DNA of 64,000 nt from positions 124,001 to 188,000 of the forward strand of contig NZ_BEXF01000008.1 of NCBI RefSeq assembly GCF_002897295.1. Reading direction: 5' to 3'. Under the pieces are notes generated by a model. The model saw only the letters and a program-made list of their open reading frames with translations, was not told where the DNA came from and made no database searches. Position 1 is the stretch's first letter. Each line of letters starts with the position of its first letter. The position numbers and the translations under genes were made by a program. The stretch comes from Brevibacillus reuszeri. GTDB taxonomy: Bacteria > Bacillota > Bacilli > Brevibacillales > Brevibacillaceae. Shown one piece after another: positions 17,070 through 23,523 of this stretch.

Positions 17070-18284
17070 TTGAGTATTGAAGTGAGCATTATCCTTCCCT
17101 CCTACAATCGCTATCCGCTTAACCTGCTTACGCTGAATTCTTTGGAAAATCAAACTTTTGATCTTGCGAAAATGGAAGTAGTTTTAATTGACGATGCATC
17201 GTCCGACGATACTCCCTTGCTCGGAAACTATCGTCCGCCGTATTCATTTCAATACATTCGCAACAAGCACAACGAGGGGCGGTCGAAAACAAGAAATATC
17301 GGCATTCAAGCGGCGAAAGGAAAGCTGCTTATTTTTCTGGATGCAGAAATCATCGTGGATCGAAATTTTGTTCAGAGTCACTATCAGAGACACTTGAACA
17401 ACGAGCCTCTCGTCATTACGGGAAAGCATCTGAATAAAATTTATTCCTTTCTTTTTCCCGATTTTGACGACAGCCAGCGCAAAGCATTTGCTGCGATTGT
17501 GGAGCAAGCCTCCATCGTTAGAAAACGGCTCAGAGAGGGAATTCACCCGAAGAGCATCAAGACCGAAGAGCTCGCAAGTCGCTTGCAGGAGATCAAAGAG
17601 CCGGTTCAGCTGCTGTTTCCCGAGGATTTTCATTCGATCTCCAAAATCAGGCGATTCTCAGCGCCCATGCAATATTACCAAAACGTGATCAAACTGCTTC
17701 AAAAAGACTTTCGTTTGCCGTGGATTGCCTGCAACGGCTTCCACTCGGTCAGCAAGGCAAGGGTTCTGGCGGTAGGGGGCTTCGATGAAAACTTTGATGG
17801 GCATGGCCTGGAGGACTTTGAATATGGGTTTCGGCTTTACCGATCCGGTATGTCATTCGATGTTGATCAGAATATCAATGCCTATCATCAGGAGCATCCC
17901 GTTGGCAGCGGTATAAAAGAGGAAGGGAATCGTAATTTGATTTACTTTCAGCAAAAACACCAATGCCTGGATATTTATTTGTTGTCCCTGACGCGCATCA
18001 ACATTTGGGACTATACGTTTATGCATAACGTTCTACGCGAACAGGAATCGATGACGAGACAGCATGCTGGCAAATTTGATCAAATATTGAACCTTCTGAT
18101 GCTACTCCTAAAGCAAATTCCTTTGTTAAAAGCACAGAATAAGCCAATTACGGCACTGCTTAAAGGGACAGGGCTGGAAGTGAATGAGGTCTGGAAAAAA
18201 CGGATTTGGCATGAGCGGAATATGCTGGTCACTTCAGGATTTGTTCATATGGCCAAATTGTTTGACCTACTGATTCGTTTATAA
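17070..18284 (+). CDS. Family 2 glycosyltransferase, paralog B
   Basis: A 404-residue close paralog of the enzyme at 14354: the same ILPSYNRYPLNLLTLNSLEN start, LIDDASSDDTP, FLDAEIIVDRNF, and HGLEDFEYGFRLY followed by YHQEHPV. TTG 17070 is preferred (AAAGGTGGAAAG upstream; the protein then starts like its paralog, x-S-x-E-V); the frame itself opens at GTG 17058. The gene begins 50 bases from the relic GT4 sequence and is followed after 49 bases by a third paralog. Cytosolic; donor and acceptor unknown. Confidence 0.87.
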   Translation: MSIEVSIILPSYNRYPLNLLTLNSLENQTFDLAKMEVVLIDDASSDDTPLLGNYRPPYSFQYIRNKHNEGRSKTRNIGIQAAKGKLLIFLDAEIIVDRNFVQSHYQRHLNNEPLVITGKHLNKIYSFLFPDFDDSQRKAFAAIVEQASIVRKRLREGIHPKSIKTEELASRLQEIKEPVQLLFPEDFHSISKIRRFSAPMQYYQNVIKLLQKDFRLPWIACNGFHSVSKARVLAVGGFDENFDGHGLEDFEYGFRLYRSGMSFDVDQNINAYHQEHPVGSGIKEEGNRNLIYFQQKHQCLDIYLLSLTRINIWDYTFMHNVLREQESMTRQHAGKFDQILNLLMLLLKQIPLLKAQNKPITALLKGTGLEVNEVWKKRIWHERNMLVTSGFVHMAKLFDLLIRL

Positions 18285-18333
18285 AAGCAAGCGAGGGAAA
18301 GTCGGGATGCTTTGTGAAAGGAGGCCCTTAGTA

Positions 18334-19560
18334 ATGGCGATTGAAGTTAGTGTCATCATCCCGTCCCATAATCGTCACCCTTACAATTTGCTTACCCTGC
18401 AAGCACTGGAAAACCAGGCATTTGACCTATCCAAGATGGAGGTCATTTTTATAGATGACGCATCTACTGACAATACGGCTCAATTGAAGGATTATCGACC
18501 CAAATATCCGTTTCGCTACGTTCGCAACAAAAAGAACTTGGGACTGTCGCGTACGCGAAATGTAGGGCTAGCCATGGCACAAGGGAGTATTATCATTTTA
18601 CTGGATGCGGAAATGCTCGTGGAGCCGGATTACGTCAAAAAGCATTATCGGCATCATCAGAAGAAGGATTCGGTCGTGGTCATTGGGAAGAACAAAAACA
18701 AGGCGTATTCGTATCTATTCCCAGGCTTCAATGCCACACAACTAAATGAGATTTGCTCGTTGGCAGAAAATAGCTCAGCTGTTCGAAATCGGATGGAAAA
18801 AAGGCTGAAGCTGAATTTGCAGGACATAAAGCTGGCTGAGTACCTGAAAAAATTGAAAAAGCCCGTGCAGCTTCTGGATGAAAAAGATGTGAAGAGCAGC
18901 TCGCGTCTGCGAACCTTTTCCGTACCGGAACCATATTCCTACAATCTTCTGGAGCAACTGGAGGGACGTTACGAAAATAGTCGTCTCATCTGGCTAGCGT
19001 GTTTTGGTTCCAATCTCTCATTTAAAAAGAAAGTGATCGATAAAATTGGCGGCTATGATGAGACTTTTCAAGGCTGGGGATTGGAGGATACGGAATTCGC
19101 TTATAGGCTCTACCGCTCTGGGGCACAATTTGTAGTTGATCCGACGTTAAGCCGCTATCATCAGGAACATCCGATTACTGCTGACAGAGCGCAGGAGGAA
19201 AAAAGGAATATGCTCTTGTTTCAGGAGAAGCACCCTGTTATCGAAGTATGTATTAAATCGTTGAATTCGCTGAAAGTGTATGACTTTCGATTCATGGACG
19301 CTGTCCTGGAGGAGCATTATGCACTGGGGATGTCGCACCCGGGGCAATACGAGAAGCTGAAACAGTCGATTCTCGCGATGCTCAAGCAAATTCCTTTATT
19401 GATCACGCAAAAGAAACCAGTTACCAGCCTGCTGCAAAGCTCCGGTACCGTAATCAACTCCAAGGAGCACAAGCAAATAATTTCGGAGCGTGAGGCGCTG
19501 GCAGCATCCGGTAAGTTTGGGAATATGGTTCGGTTGTTTGATCTTTTATACGAAAAGTAG
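18334..19560 (+). CDS. Family 2 glycosyltransferase, paralog C
   Basis: A 408-residue third member of the local GT2 set. It has VSVIIPSHNRHPYNLLTLQA, FIDDASTDNTA, LLDAEMLVEPDY and WGLEDTEFAYRLYRSG with YHQEHPI. It is more divergent than A and B are from each other by eye, and has a slightly longer middle part. ATG 18334 follows AAAGGAGG. It is likely co-transcribed with paralog B and ends at the terminator at 19570. Three copies suggest stepwise addition of different sugars or acceptor positions on one surface glycan (inference). Confidence 0.87.
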   Translation: MAIEVSVIIPSHNRHPYNLLTLQALENQAFDLSKMEVIFIDDASTDNTAQLKDYRPKYPFRYVRNKKNLGLSRTRNVGLAMAQGSIIILLDAEMLVEPDYVKKHYRHHQKKDSVVVIGKNKNKAYSYLFPGFNATQLNEICSLAENSSAVRNRMEKRLKLNLQDIKLAEYLKKLKKPVQLLDEKDVKSSSRLRTFSVPEPYSYNLLEQLEGRYENSRLIWLACFGSNLSFKKKVIDKIGGYDETFQGWGLEDTEFAYRLYRSGAQFVVDPTLSRYHQEHPITADRAQEEKRNMLLFQEKHPVIEVCIKSLNSLKVYDFRFMDAVLEEHYALGMSHPGQYEKLKQSILAMLKQIPLLITQKKPVTSLLQSSGTVINSKEHKQIISEREALAASGKFGNMVRLFDLLYEK

Positions 19561-19569
19561 TTTTTTTGG

Positions 19570-19599
19570 GAGCCAGGTCCTCGTAAGCCTGGCTCTTTT
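19570..19599 (+). terminator. Terminator of the glycosyltransferase island
   Basis: GAGCCAGG, ten-base loop, CCTGGCTC then TTTT. It closes the + strand GT2 pair; a minus-strand gene ends at 19634 on the other side. Confidence 0.75.
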
Positions 19600-19633
19600 G
19601 GTATGCAAAAAGGCATGTATGGGAAGCTGTGGC

Positions 19634-20029
19634 TCAGCGATATTGTTTGGACACGATCCATTCCGTCAGTGGCAGCACAATCATGGAGAGGGCAAATACC
19701 AAAAGCAGTGTCATATTTTCTCTGCCAAATATCCATTTGTCTGCAACAAGCGCGAGCAAGAGAAGGACCAGGATGACAAAATAGCTGATTTTAGCGCTTT
19801 TGTGGGTGATGTGTTGGCCGAGCTCATCATCCTGAGCGGGACCATCTCCTTCTTCACGGCTTCCCCACGTAATAGCGGAGAGCAGGGAGGTGAGGACAAT
19901 GGCGCAGGATATAATCTCATTGAAGCCGACCGTATCTCCCGCGATCCATTTGTAGATGGTAAATCCGACGATGATTGCAGCGGCAGCTCCAAAAATCGCA
20001 GCACCCCATTGACGGGTTGTTCTTTTCAT
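19634..20029 (-). CDS. Four-helix membrane protein paired with an Xre regulator
   Basis: A 131-residue membrane protein with four hydrophobic segments (about 9-28, 36-54, 81-99, 103-123) and an acidic polar loop between helices 2 and 3 (SREEGDGPAQDDELGQ). I do not recognise a named family. Its ATG directly follows the stop of the upstream HTH gene and uses the GAGGAGGAAG inside that gene's end, so the two are translated together. HTH plus small membrane protein pairs of this layout are common in Bacillota; the membrane partner may be a stress target or sensor. Confidence 0.7.
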   Translation of the reverse strand: MKRTTRQWGAAIFGAAAAIIVGFTIYKWIAGDTVGFNEIISCAIVLTSLLSAITWGSREEGDGPAQDDELGQHITHKSAKISYFVILVLLLLALVADKWIFGRENMTLLLVFALSMIVLPLTEWIVSKQYR

Positions 20030-20230
20030 CTATACTTCCTCCTCAAAGTGAAATAGCTCGTCTACAGATACAGCCAGCTTGTGTGCCAGCAAAAAGGCGA
20101 GCTTTAGGCTGGGGTCGTACTTGTTGTTTTCAATTGCGTTGATCGTCTGGCGAGAAACGTGGCAGGCCTTGGCTAAATCATCTTGCGAGATGCCGAGTTG
20201 TTTGCGCAGTTGACGGATCTTATTTTCCAT
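20030..20230 (-). CDS. Xre/Cro-type small transcriptional regulator
   Basis: A 66-residue protein that is almost only a helix-turn-helix domain: KIRQLRKQLGISQDDLAKAC, then HVSRQTINAIENNKYDPSL as the recognition part, and a short acidic end. It belongs to the group in which one small Xre regulator is followed by a membrane protein. Two copies of a 20-base operator-like palindrome lie just upstream, between this gene and the divergent redox operon, so autoregulation is likely and control of the divergent operon is possible. Confidence 0.88.
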   Translation of the reverse strand: MENKIRQLRKQLGISQDDLAKACHVSRQTINAIENNKYDPSLKLAFLLAHKLAVSVDELFHFEEEV

Positions 20231-20244
20231 GGCAATACCTCAAT

Positions 20245-20264
20245 ATGTAAAAGATGTTTTACAT
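20245..20264. promoter_or_regulatory. Operator-like palindrome, copy 1
   Basis: ATGTAAAA GATG TTTTACAT, a perfect 8-4-8 dyad starting 15 bases upstream of the Xre start codon. Together with copy 2 it is a good candidate for the binding site of the adjacent Xre regulator. Confidence 0.6.
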
Positions 20265-20290
20265 TATTAGCGTACGTCACGCGTGATGAA

Positions 20291-20310
20291 ATGTCAAAGA
20301 TGTTTTACAT
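20291..20310. promoter_or_regulatory. Operator-like palindrome, copy 2
   Basis: ATGTCAAA GATG TTTTACAT, identical to copy 1 at 19 of 20 positions, with the same GATG centre and the same orientation, 46 bases further on. This copy is nearer to the promoter of the divergent redox operon. Confidence 0.6.
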
Positions 20311-20344
20311 AACAATTGTTATTTAAAATCATTATAAAAAGATA

Positions 20345-20372
20345 TTGACTTTTATCTTGTATCTTGTAAAAT
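20345..20372 (+). promoter_or_regulatory. Sigma-A promoter of the redox operon
   Basis: TTGACT and TAAAAT with a 16-base spacer, 59 bases upstream of the flavoprotein start. A PerR-like box overlaps the expected early transcribed region. Confidence 0.65.
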
Positions 20373-20388
20373 GAGAAGTGTTCCTAGT

Positions 20389-20403
20389 TGATAATAATTA
20401 TAA
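20389..20403. promoter_or_regulatory. PerR box candidate
   Basis: TGATAATAATTATAA matches the B. subtilis PerR consensus TTATAATnATTATAA at 13 of 14 defined positions. It begins 16 bases after the -10 hexamer, where a bound repressor would block transcription. The operon behind it encodes peroxide defence functions, which agrees with PerR control. Confidence 0.7.
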
Positions 20404-20430
20404 ATTGATAATTGGAAAGGGGGAGCCAGC

Positions 20431-21354
20431 ATGTATGATGTGATCATTATCGGTGGAGGCCCAGCAGGTGCATCCGCTGCCATCTATACAGCACGGGGAA
20501 ATTTGAAGACGCTCGTGATTGATAAAGCGCCAGGTACAGGTGCTCTTGCCTTGACTCATAAAATTGCCAACTACCCTGGCGTGGAAGGCGAGATGACCGG
20601 AAAAGAGCTGCTGGATAAAATGCGCAGACAAGCGGAGAGCTTCGGCGCTGAATTTATCCAGACCACGATTTCGGCAGTTGATGTGGAGGATGAAGAGAAA
20701 GCCGTATTTACCGCACATGGCACTTTTGAAGCAAAAGCAGTGATTGTTGCGACCGGTGCCAAAGGACGCAACCGCATGCTCCCAGGTGAAGAGGAGCTAT
20801 TGGGACGCGGAGTGAGCACATGCGCTACATGTGATGGGGCTTTTTATGAAGGCAAGCACGTTGCTGTCATCGGTGATACAGAGGAAGCATTGGAAGAAGC
20901 ACACGCTTTGACCAAATTCACAGATAAGATTACCTTCCTGGTTCCGCGCGCTGAGCTGCAAGGTGTAGAAGGTACTCCCGAGCTGCCAAATACAGAGATT
21001 AAATTCCGTACCCGCCCACTTGAAATCATCGGTAACAGCTCTGTTGAAGGACTTCGCCTCCGCACAGCGGAAGGTAATGAAGAAGTGCTTTCAGTAGACG
21101 GCGTGTTCGTATTCCTGTCTGGCAGCAAGCCGGGCACAGATTTCCTCGACGGACAGGTTCCCTTAGACGATGAAGGCTTTATGATATTGGATGAATTCAT
21201 GCAATCTTCTGTTCCAGGCGTGTTTGGAGCTGGAGAAGTACGCAAAACACCAGTGAAGCAGGCTGTCGTAGCAGCCGCAGATGGAGCGATTGCAGCCATG
21301 GCTGTAGACAGATACATCAACAAGCGCTCCAAAATTGTTCCACAATACAAATAA
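20431..21354 (+). CDS. Thioredoxin-reductase-like flavoprotein lacking NADPH motifs
   Basis: A 307-residue member of the class II flavin disulfide reductase family. The FAD loop GGGPAGASAAIYTARG is intact at the N-terminus, the redox pair is CATC near residue 131, and the FAD end motif is GVFGAGEVR. The second nucleotide domain is atypical: where thioredoxin reductases have GGGDSA it reads VIGDTEEALEEA, and the HRR motif that binds the NADPH phosphate is replaced by LVPRAELQ. Ferredoxin-linked thioredoxin reductases of clostridia also lack these motifs. It probably reduces the glutaredoxin or peroxiredoxin encoded next. AAAGGGGGAG ribosome site. Confidence 0.85.
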   Translation: MYDVIIIGGGPAGASAAIYTARGNLKTLVIDKAPGTGALALTHKIANYPGVEGEMTGKELLDKMRRQAESFGAEFIQTTISAVDVEDEEKAVFTAHGTFEAKAVIVATGAKGRNRMLPGEEELLGRGVSTCATCDGAFYEGKHVAVIGDTEEALEEAHALTKFTDKITFLVPRAELQGVEGTPELPNTEIKFRTRPLEIIGNSSVEGLRLRTAEGNEEVLSVDGVFVFLSGSKPGTDFLDGQVPLDDEGFMILDEFMQSSVPGVFGAGEVRKTPVKQAVVAAADGAIAAMAVDRYINKRSKIVPQYK

Positions 21355-21382
21355 GCTGATCATTTAAAGGAGAGAAATTCAC

Positions 21383-21634
21383 ATGGCACAAGCAATCGTA
21401 TATTCCAGCACTAACTGCAGCTTTTGCAAGCAATTGAAGACATATTTGACTGAGCAAAACATCGCTTTCGAAGAGCGCAACATCGATGAGAAAGAAGAGT
21501 ACGGCCAAGAGCTAAGCCGCTTGGGAGTTATGTCGGTTCCACTGACGGTGATTGGAGAAAAGCAAATTCTGGGCTTTAATCCAAACCGAATCAAAAAGGC
21601 GCTGGCAGCTTTGGAAGAAACAGCAGCTCAATAA
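21383..21634 (+). CDS. Glutaredoxin/NrdH-like thiol redoxin
   Basis: An 83-residue thioredoxin-fold protein with the dithiol site NCSFC near residue 14, the cis-proline segment MSVPLTVIG and the end GFNPNRIKKAL. Length and motif fit NrdH/Grx-like redoxins. Between a reductase and a peroxiredoxin gene it is the obvious electron carrier between them. GGAGAG ribosome site. Confidence 0.87.
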   Translation: MAQAIVYSSTNCSFCKQLKTYLTEQNIAFEERNIDEKEEYGQELSRLGVMSVPLTVIGEKQILGFNPNRIKKALAALEETAAQ

Positions 21635-21662
21635 TTTAGTAACAGAAAGGGAGAGGACAACT

Positions 21663-22217
21663 ATGACAACACAGCAAATGGTTCAACTGCAAGTAGGAAA
21701 ACCTGCACCGGATTTCAATATGCTTTCTACCAAAAACCTGGAGACGCTGGAAGAGCGTGTATCTCTGGCTGACTATAAAGGCAAATGGCTGATCCTGTTC
21801 TTCTGGCCATTTGACTTCACATTTGTATGCCCAACAGAAGTAACCTCCTTCAGTGACAATGTAGAAGAGTTCCATGACCTCGATTGCGAAGTTCTTGGTG
21901 TGTCTACAGACAGCGTGCACACGCACCGTGCATGGATCAAAACACCTCGCGACCAAAACGGTATTGGCGACGTAAACTTCCCGCTGGCTAGTGACTATAA
22001 CAAGGATGTTGCTCGTGCATACGGAATTCTCGATGAAGAAGCAGGTGCAGCTCACCGCGGTCTGTTCATCATCGATCCAGAAGGTATCCTGCGCTACCAG
22101 GTTGTAACAGACATGAATGTAGGTCGTAGCGTAGAAGAAACGTCCCGTATTCTGCAAGCACTCCAAGCAGGTGGTCTGTGCCCAGCGAACTGGAAGCCAG
22201 GAATGAAAACCCTGTAA
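21663..22217 (+). CDS. AhpC/TSA family 2-Cys peroxiredoxin
   Basis: A 184-residue peroxiredoxin. The peroxidatic cysteine is in FDFTFVCPTEV near residue 56 and the resolving cysteine in GGLCPANWKPG near the C-terminus, so it is a typical 2-Cys enzyme that reduces hydrogen peroxide and organic peroxides. ATG 21663 follows AAAGGGAGAGG; the frame is open further upstream through the redoxin gene, but without a comparable start. The operon ends at the terminator at 22247. Reduction probably comes from the two preceding gene products rather than AhpF, which is absent. Confidence 0.92.
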   Translation: MTTQQMVQLQVGKPAPDFNMLSTKNLETLEERVSLADYKGKWLILFFWPFDFTFVCPTEVTSFSDNVEEFHDLDCEVLGVSTDSVHTHRAWIKTPRDQNGIGDVNFPLASDYNKDVARAYGILDEEAGAAHRGLFIIDPEGILRYQVVTDMNVGRSVEETSRILQALQAGGLCPANWKPGMKTL

Positions 22218-22246
22218 GGTAAGCAAACAGATATAATCGATTAGTG

Positions 22247-22297
22247 AAAAAGGACACCTCCAAAAGTCTCGTGCAGACTGTTGGGGGTGTCCTTTTT
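22247..22297. terminator. Bidirectional terminator after the peroxiredoxin gene
   Basis: AAAAAGGACACC and GGTGTCCTTTTT arms with an inner AGTCT/AGACT stem; T runs on both strands. It serves the redox operon (+) and the TMEM175 gene (-). Confidence 0.85.
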
Positions 22298-22300
22298 CAA

Positions 22301-22879
22301 CTACGTGCCTCGCAGGGCATGCTCGATTCGCTTATCCGGTAAGAACCAGAGCACTGCAACAAGCAGGAAAAAGAAGCCGGATATCCAAGGACTCACATAT
22401 GCGGTCAAAGCAGCGATCAAGTAGAGCACGGGAGATAATTTCCCCTTCAAGTTTCTGCCCATCGCCAGAACAAATGAGGAATCGGCAGGATGCTGGCTAA
22501 TAATCGCGCGCTGAAGCAGCCAGTACGAGAACGCCGCGAGCAGTAAAATAATACCGTACAGCGCTGTTGGTGTGGCAGCAAAAGAGCTTTCACCCATCCA
22601 AGCTGTTGTGAACGGTACGAGTGATAACCAGAAAAGAAGCAGCAAATTGAGCCACATCAAACGCCCGTTCATCGTTCGAACCATGTGCAGTAGATGATGA
22701 TGATTATTCCAGTAAATGCCGATATAAACAAAACTGAAGATGTAGCTTAAAATTTTTGGGCCTAGCGCAATCAGCGCATACCAGTCATGGCCTTCAGGCA
22801 CTTTAAATTCCAGCACCATGATTGTAATGATAATCGCGAGTACGCCATCGCTGAACGCTTCCATCCGATTCGCTTTCAC
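22301..22879 (-). CDS. TMEM175/DUF1211 family potassium channel
   Basis: A 192-residue membrane protein with about six hydrophobic segments. The family signature R-x-x-x-F-S-D-G-V-x-A-I-x-x-T is at the very N-terminus (RMEAFSDGVLAIIITI), which forms the pore-lining helix in bacterial TMEM175 channels; a WNNHHHLLH segment follows near residue 57. Bacterial members are weakly selective potassium channels working as oligomers. GTG start with AAAGGTG. Monocistronic: terminator on one side and a long intergenic region on the other. Confidence 0.88.
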   Translation of the reverse strand: MKANRMEAFSDGVLAIIITIMVLEFKVPEGHDWYALIALGPKILSYIFSFVYIGIYWNNHHHLLHMVRTMNGRLMWLNLLLLFWLSLVPFTTAWMGESSFAATPTALYGIILLLAAFSYWLLQRAIISQHPADSSFVLAMGRNLKGKLSPVLYLIAALTAYVSPWISGFFFLLVAVLWFLPDKRIEHALRGT

Positions 22880-23523
22880 AGTGTTTCACCTTTTCCTCTC
22901 TTCGCGTTTAAACAGACTGGCTTAGTTAACGTAAAGCATTTTACACTATTCAAATCATACATATCTAGCATAATAACAGTCTGTTGAACATTACGCATGC
23001 TCTTGGAAGTAGACTTTAGTATCTAATCGACTGATCGGAGCAGAGACTGTCAGTTTTTATAACATAGGTAGCTAAATGTGCGCTGAAAAGACATTCCAAT
23101 GGCAGTAATGCGATTGGAATGCTTTTTTGTGTTAACCGTCGTACCTCCCCCCAATATTTCATTTTCGTAAATTTTGACCGATATCGGCAAAATAAAAAGT
23201 TTTCCAAATAGTAGCAACCTCCCATTTTTACAGCCAGAAAGGAAAAAACGAGCTCGAGCAAATGTACCTAGTGACGAAAAAAGCTGGGACAGATGGCAGG
23301 GCAGGTTGCAGGACTTCGCGCCAAAAAACGTAGGTCATTAGAGGCTAATCCCACCTTCCTTTACATTTTCATGACAAAACGGACAAAGTCACAATAGTGA
23401 TTTTCGTCTATGGGAACCCTTTGCTCCCTATGTTTACAATGACTATGACGTTTGGGCGAGTAACCAGCCTATTCGTCCAAAAGTTCAATAGCTCGTGGCA
23501 ACGCAAACGGAGGTTGACGGGAA
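22880..23523. other. 644-base intergenic region with an orphan terminator and several hairpins
   Basis: No convincing gene. It contains a clear + strand terminator (23092-23128), a small stem ATTAG/CTAAT at 23338-23350, a GGGA/TCCC hairpin near 23411-23430, and TTTGGGCGA/TCGTCCAAA (one G-T pair) at 23451-23481, just before the exopolysaccharide operon. The last 200 bases are the likely promoter and leader of that operon; no known riboswitch class is recognisable. A minus-strand open frame at 23016-23261 lacks a ribosome site and homologous look. Confidence 0.5.
23092..23128 (+). terminator. Orphan rho-independent terminator
   Basis: CATTCCAAT, 12-base loop, ATTGGAATG, then C and six T on the + strand. 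No + strand coding gene ends in the preceding 870 bases, so a short non-coding transcript may end here. Confidence 0.7.

Noticed and set aside
14354..19560. Insertion sequence or transposon explaining the GT duplications
   Set aside because: No transposase, terminal repeats or target duplications were seen; tandem duplication is sufficient.
23016..23261. 81-codon minus-strand frame upstream of the exopolysaccharide operon
   Set aside because: It crosses the orphan terminator hairpin, has no ribosome site and an unstructured composition.
23260..23520. Riboswitch (c-di-GMP type) in the leader of the exopolysaccharide operon
   Set aside because: GGGACAGATGGCAGGGCAGG-like text recalls GEMM pieces, but the conserved core and paired stems are absent.
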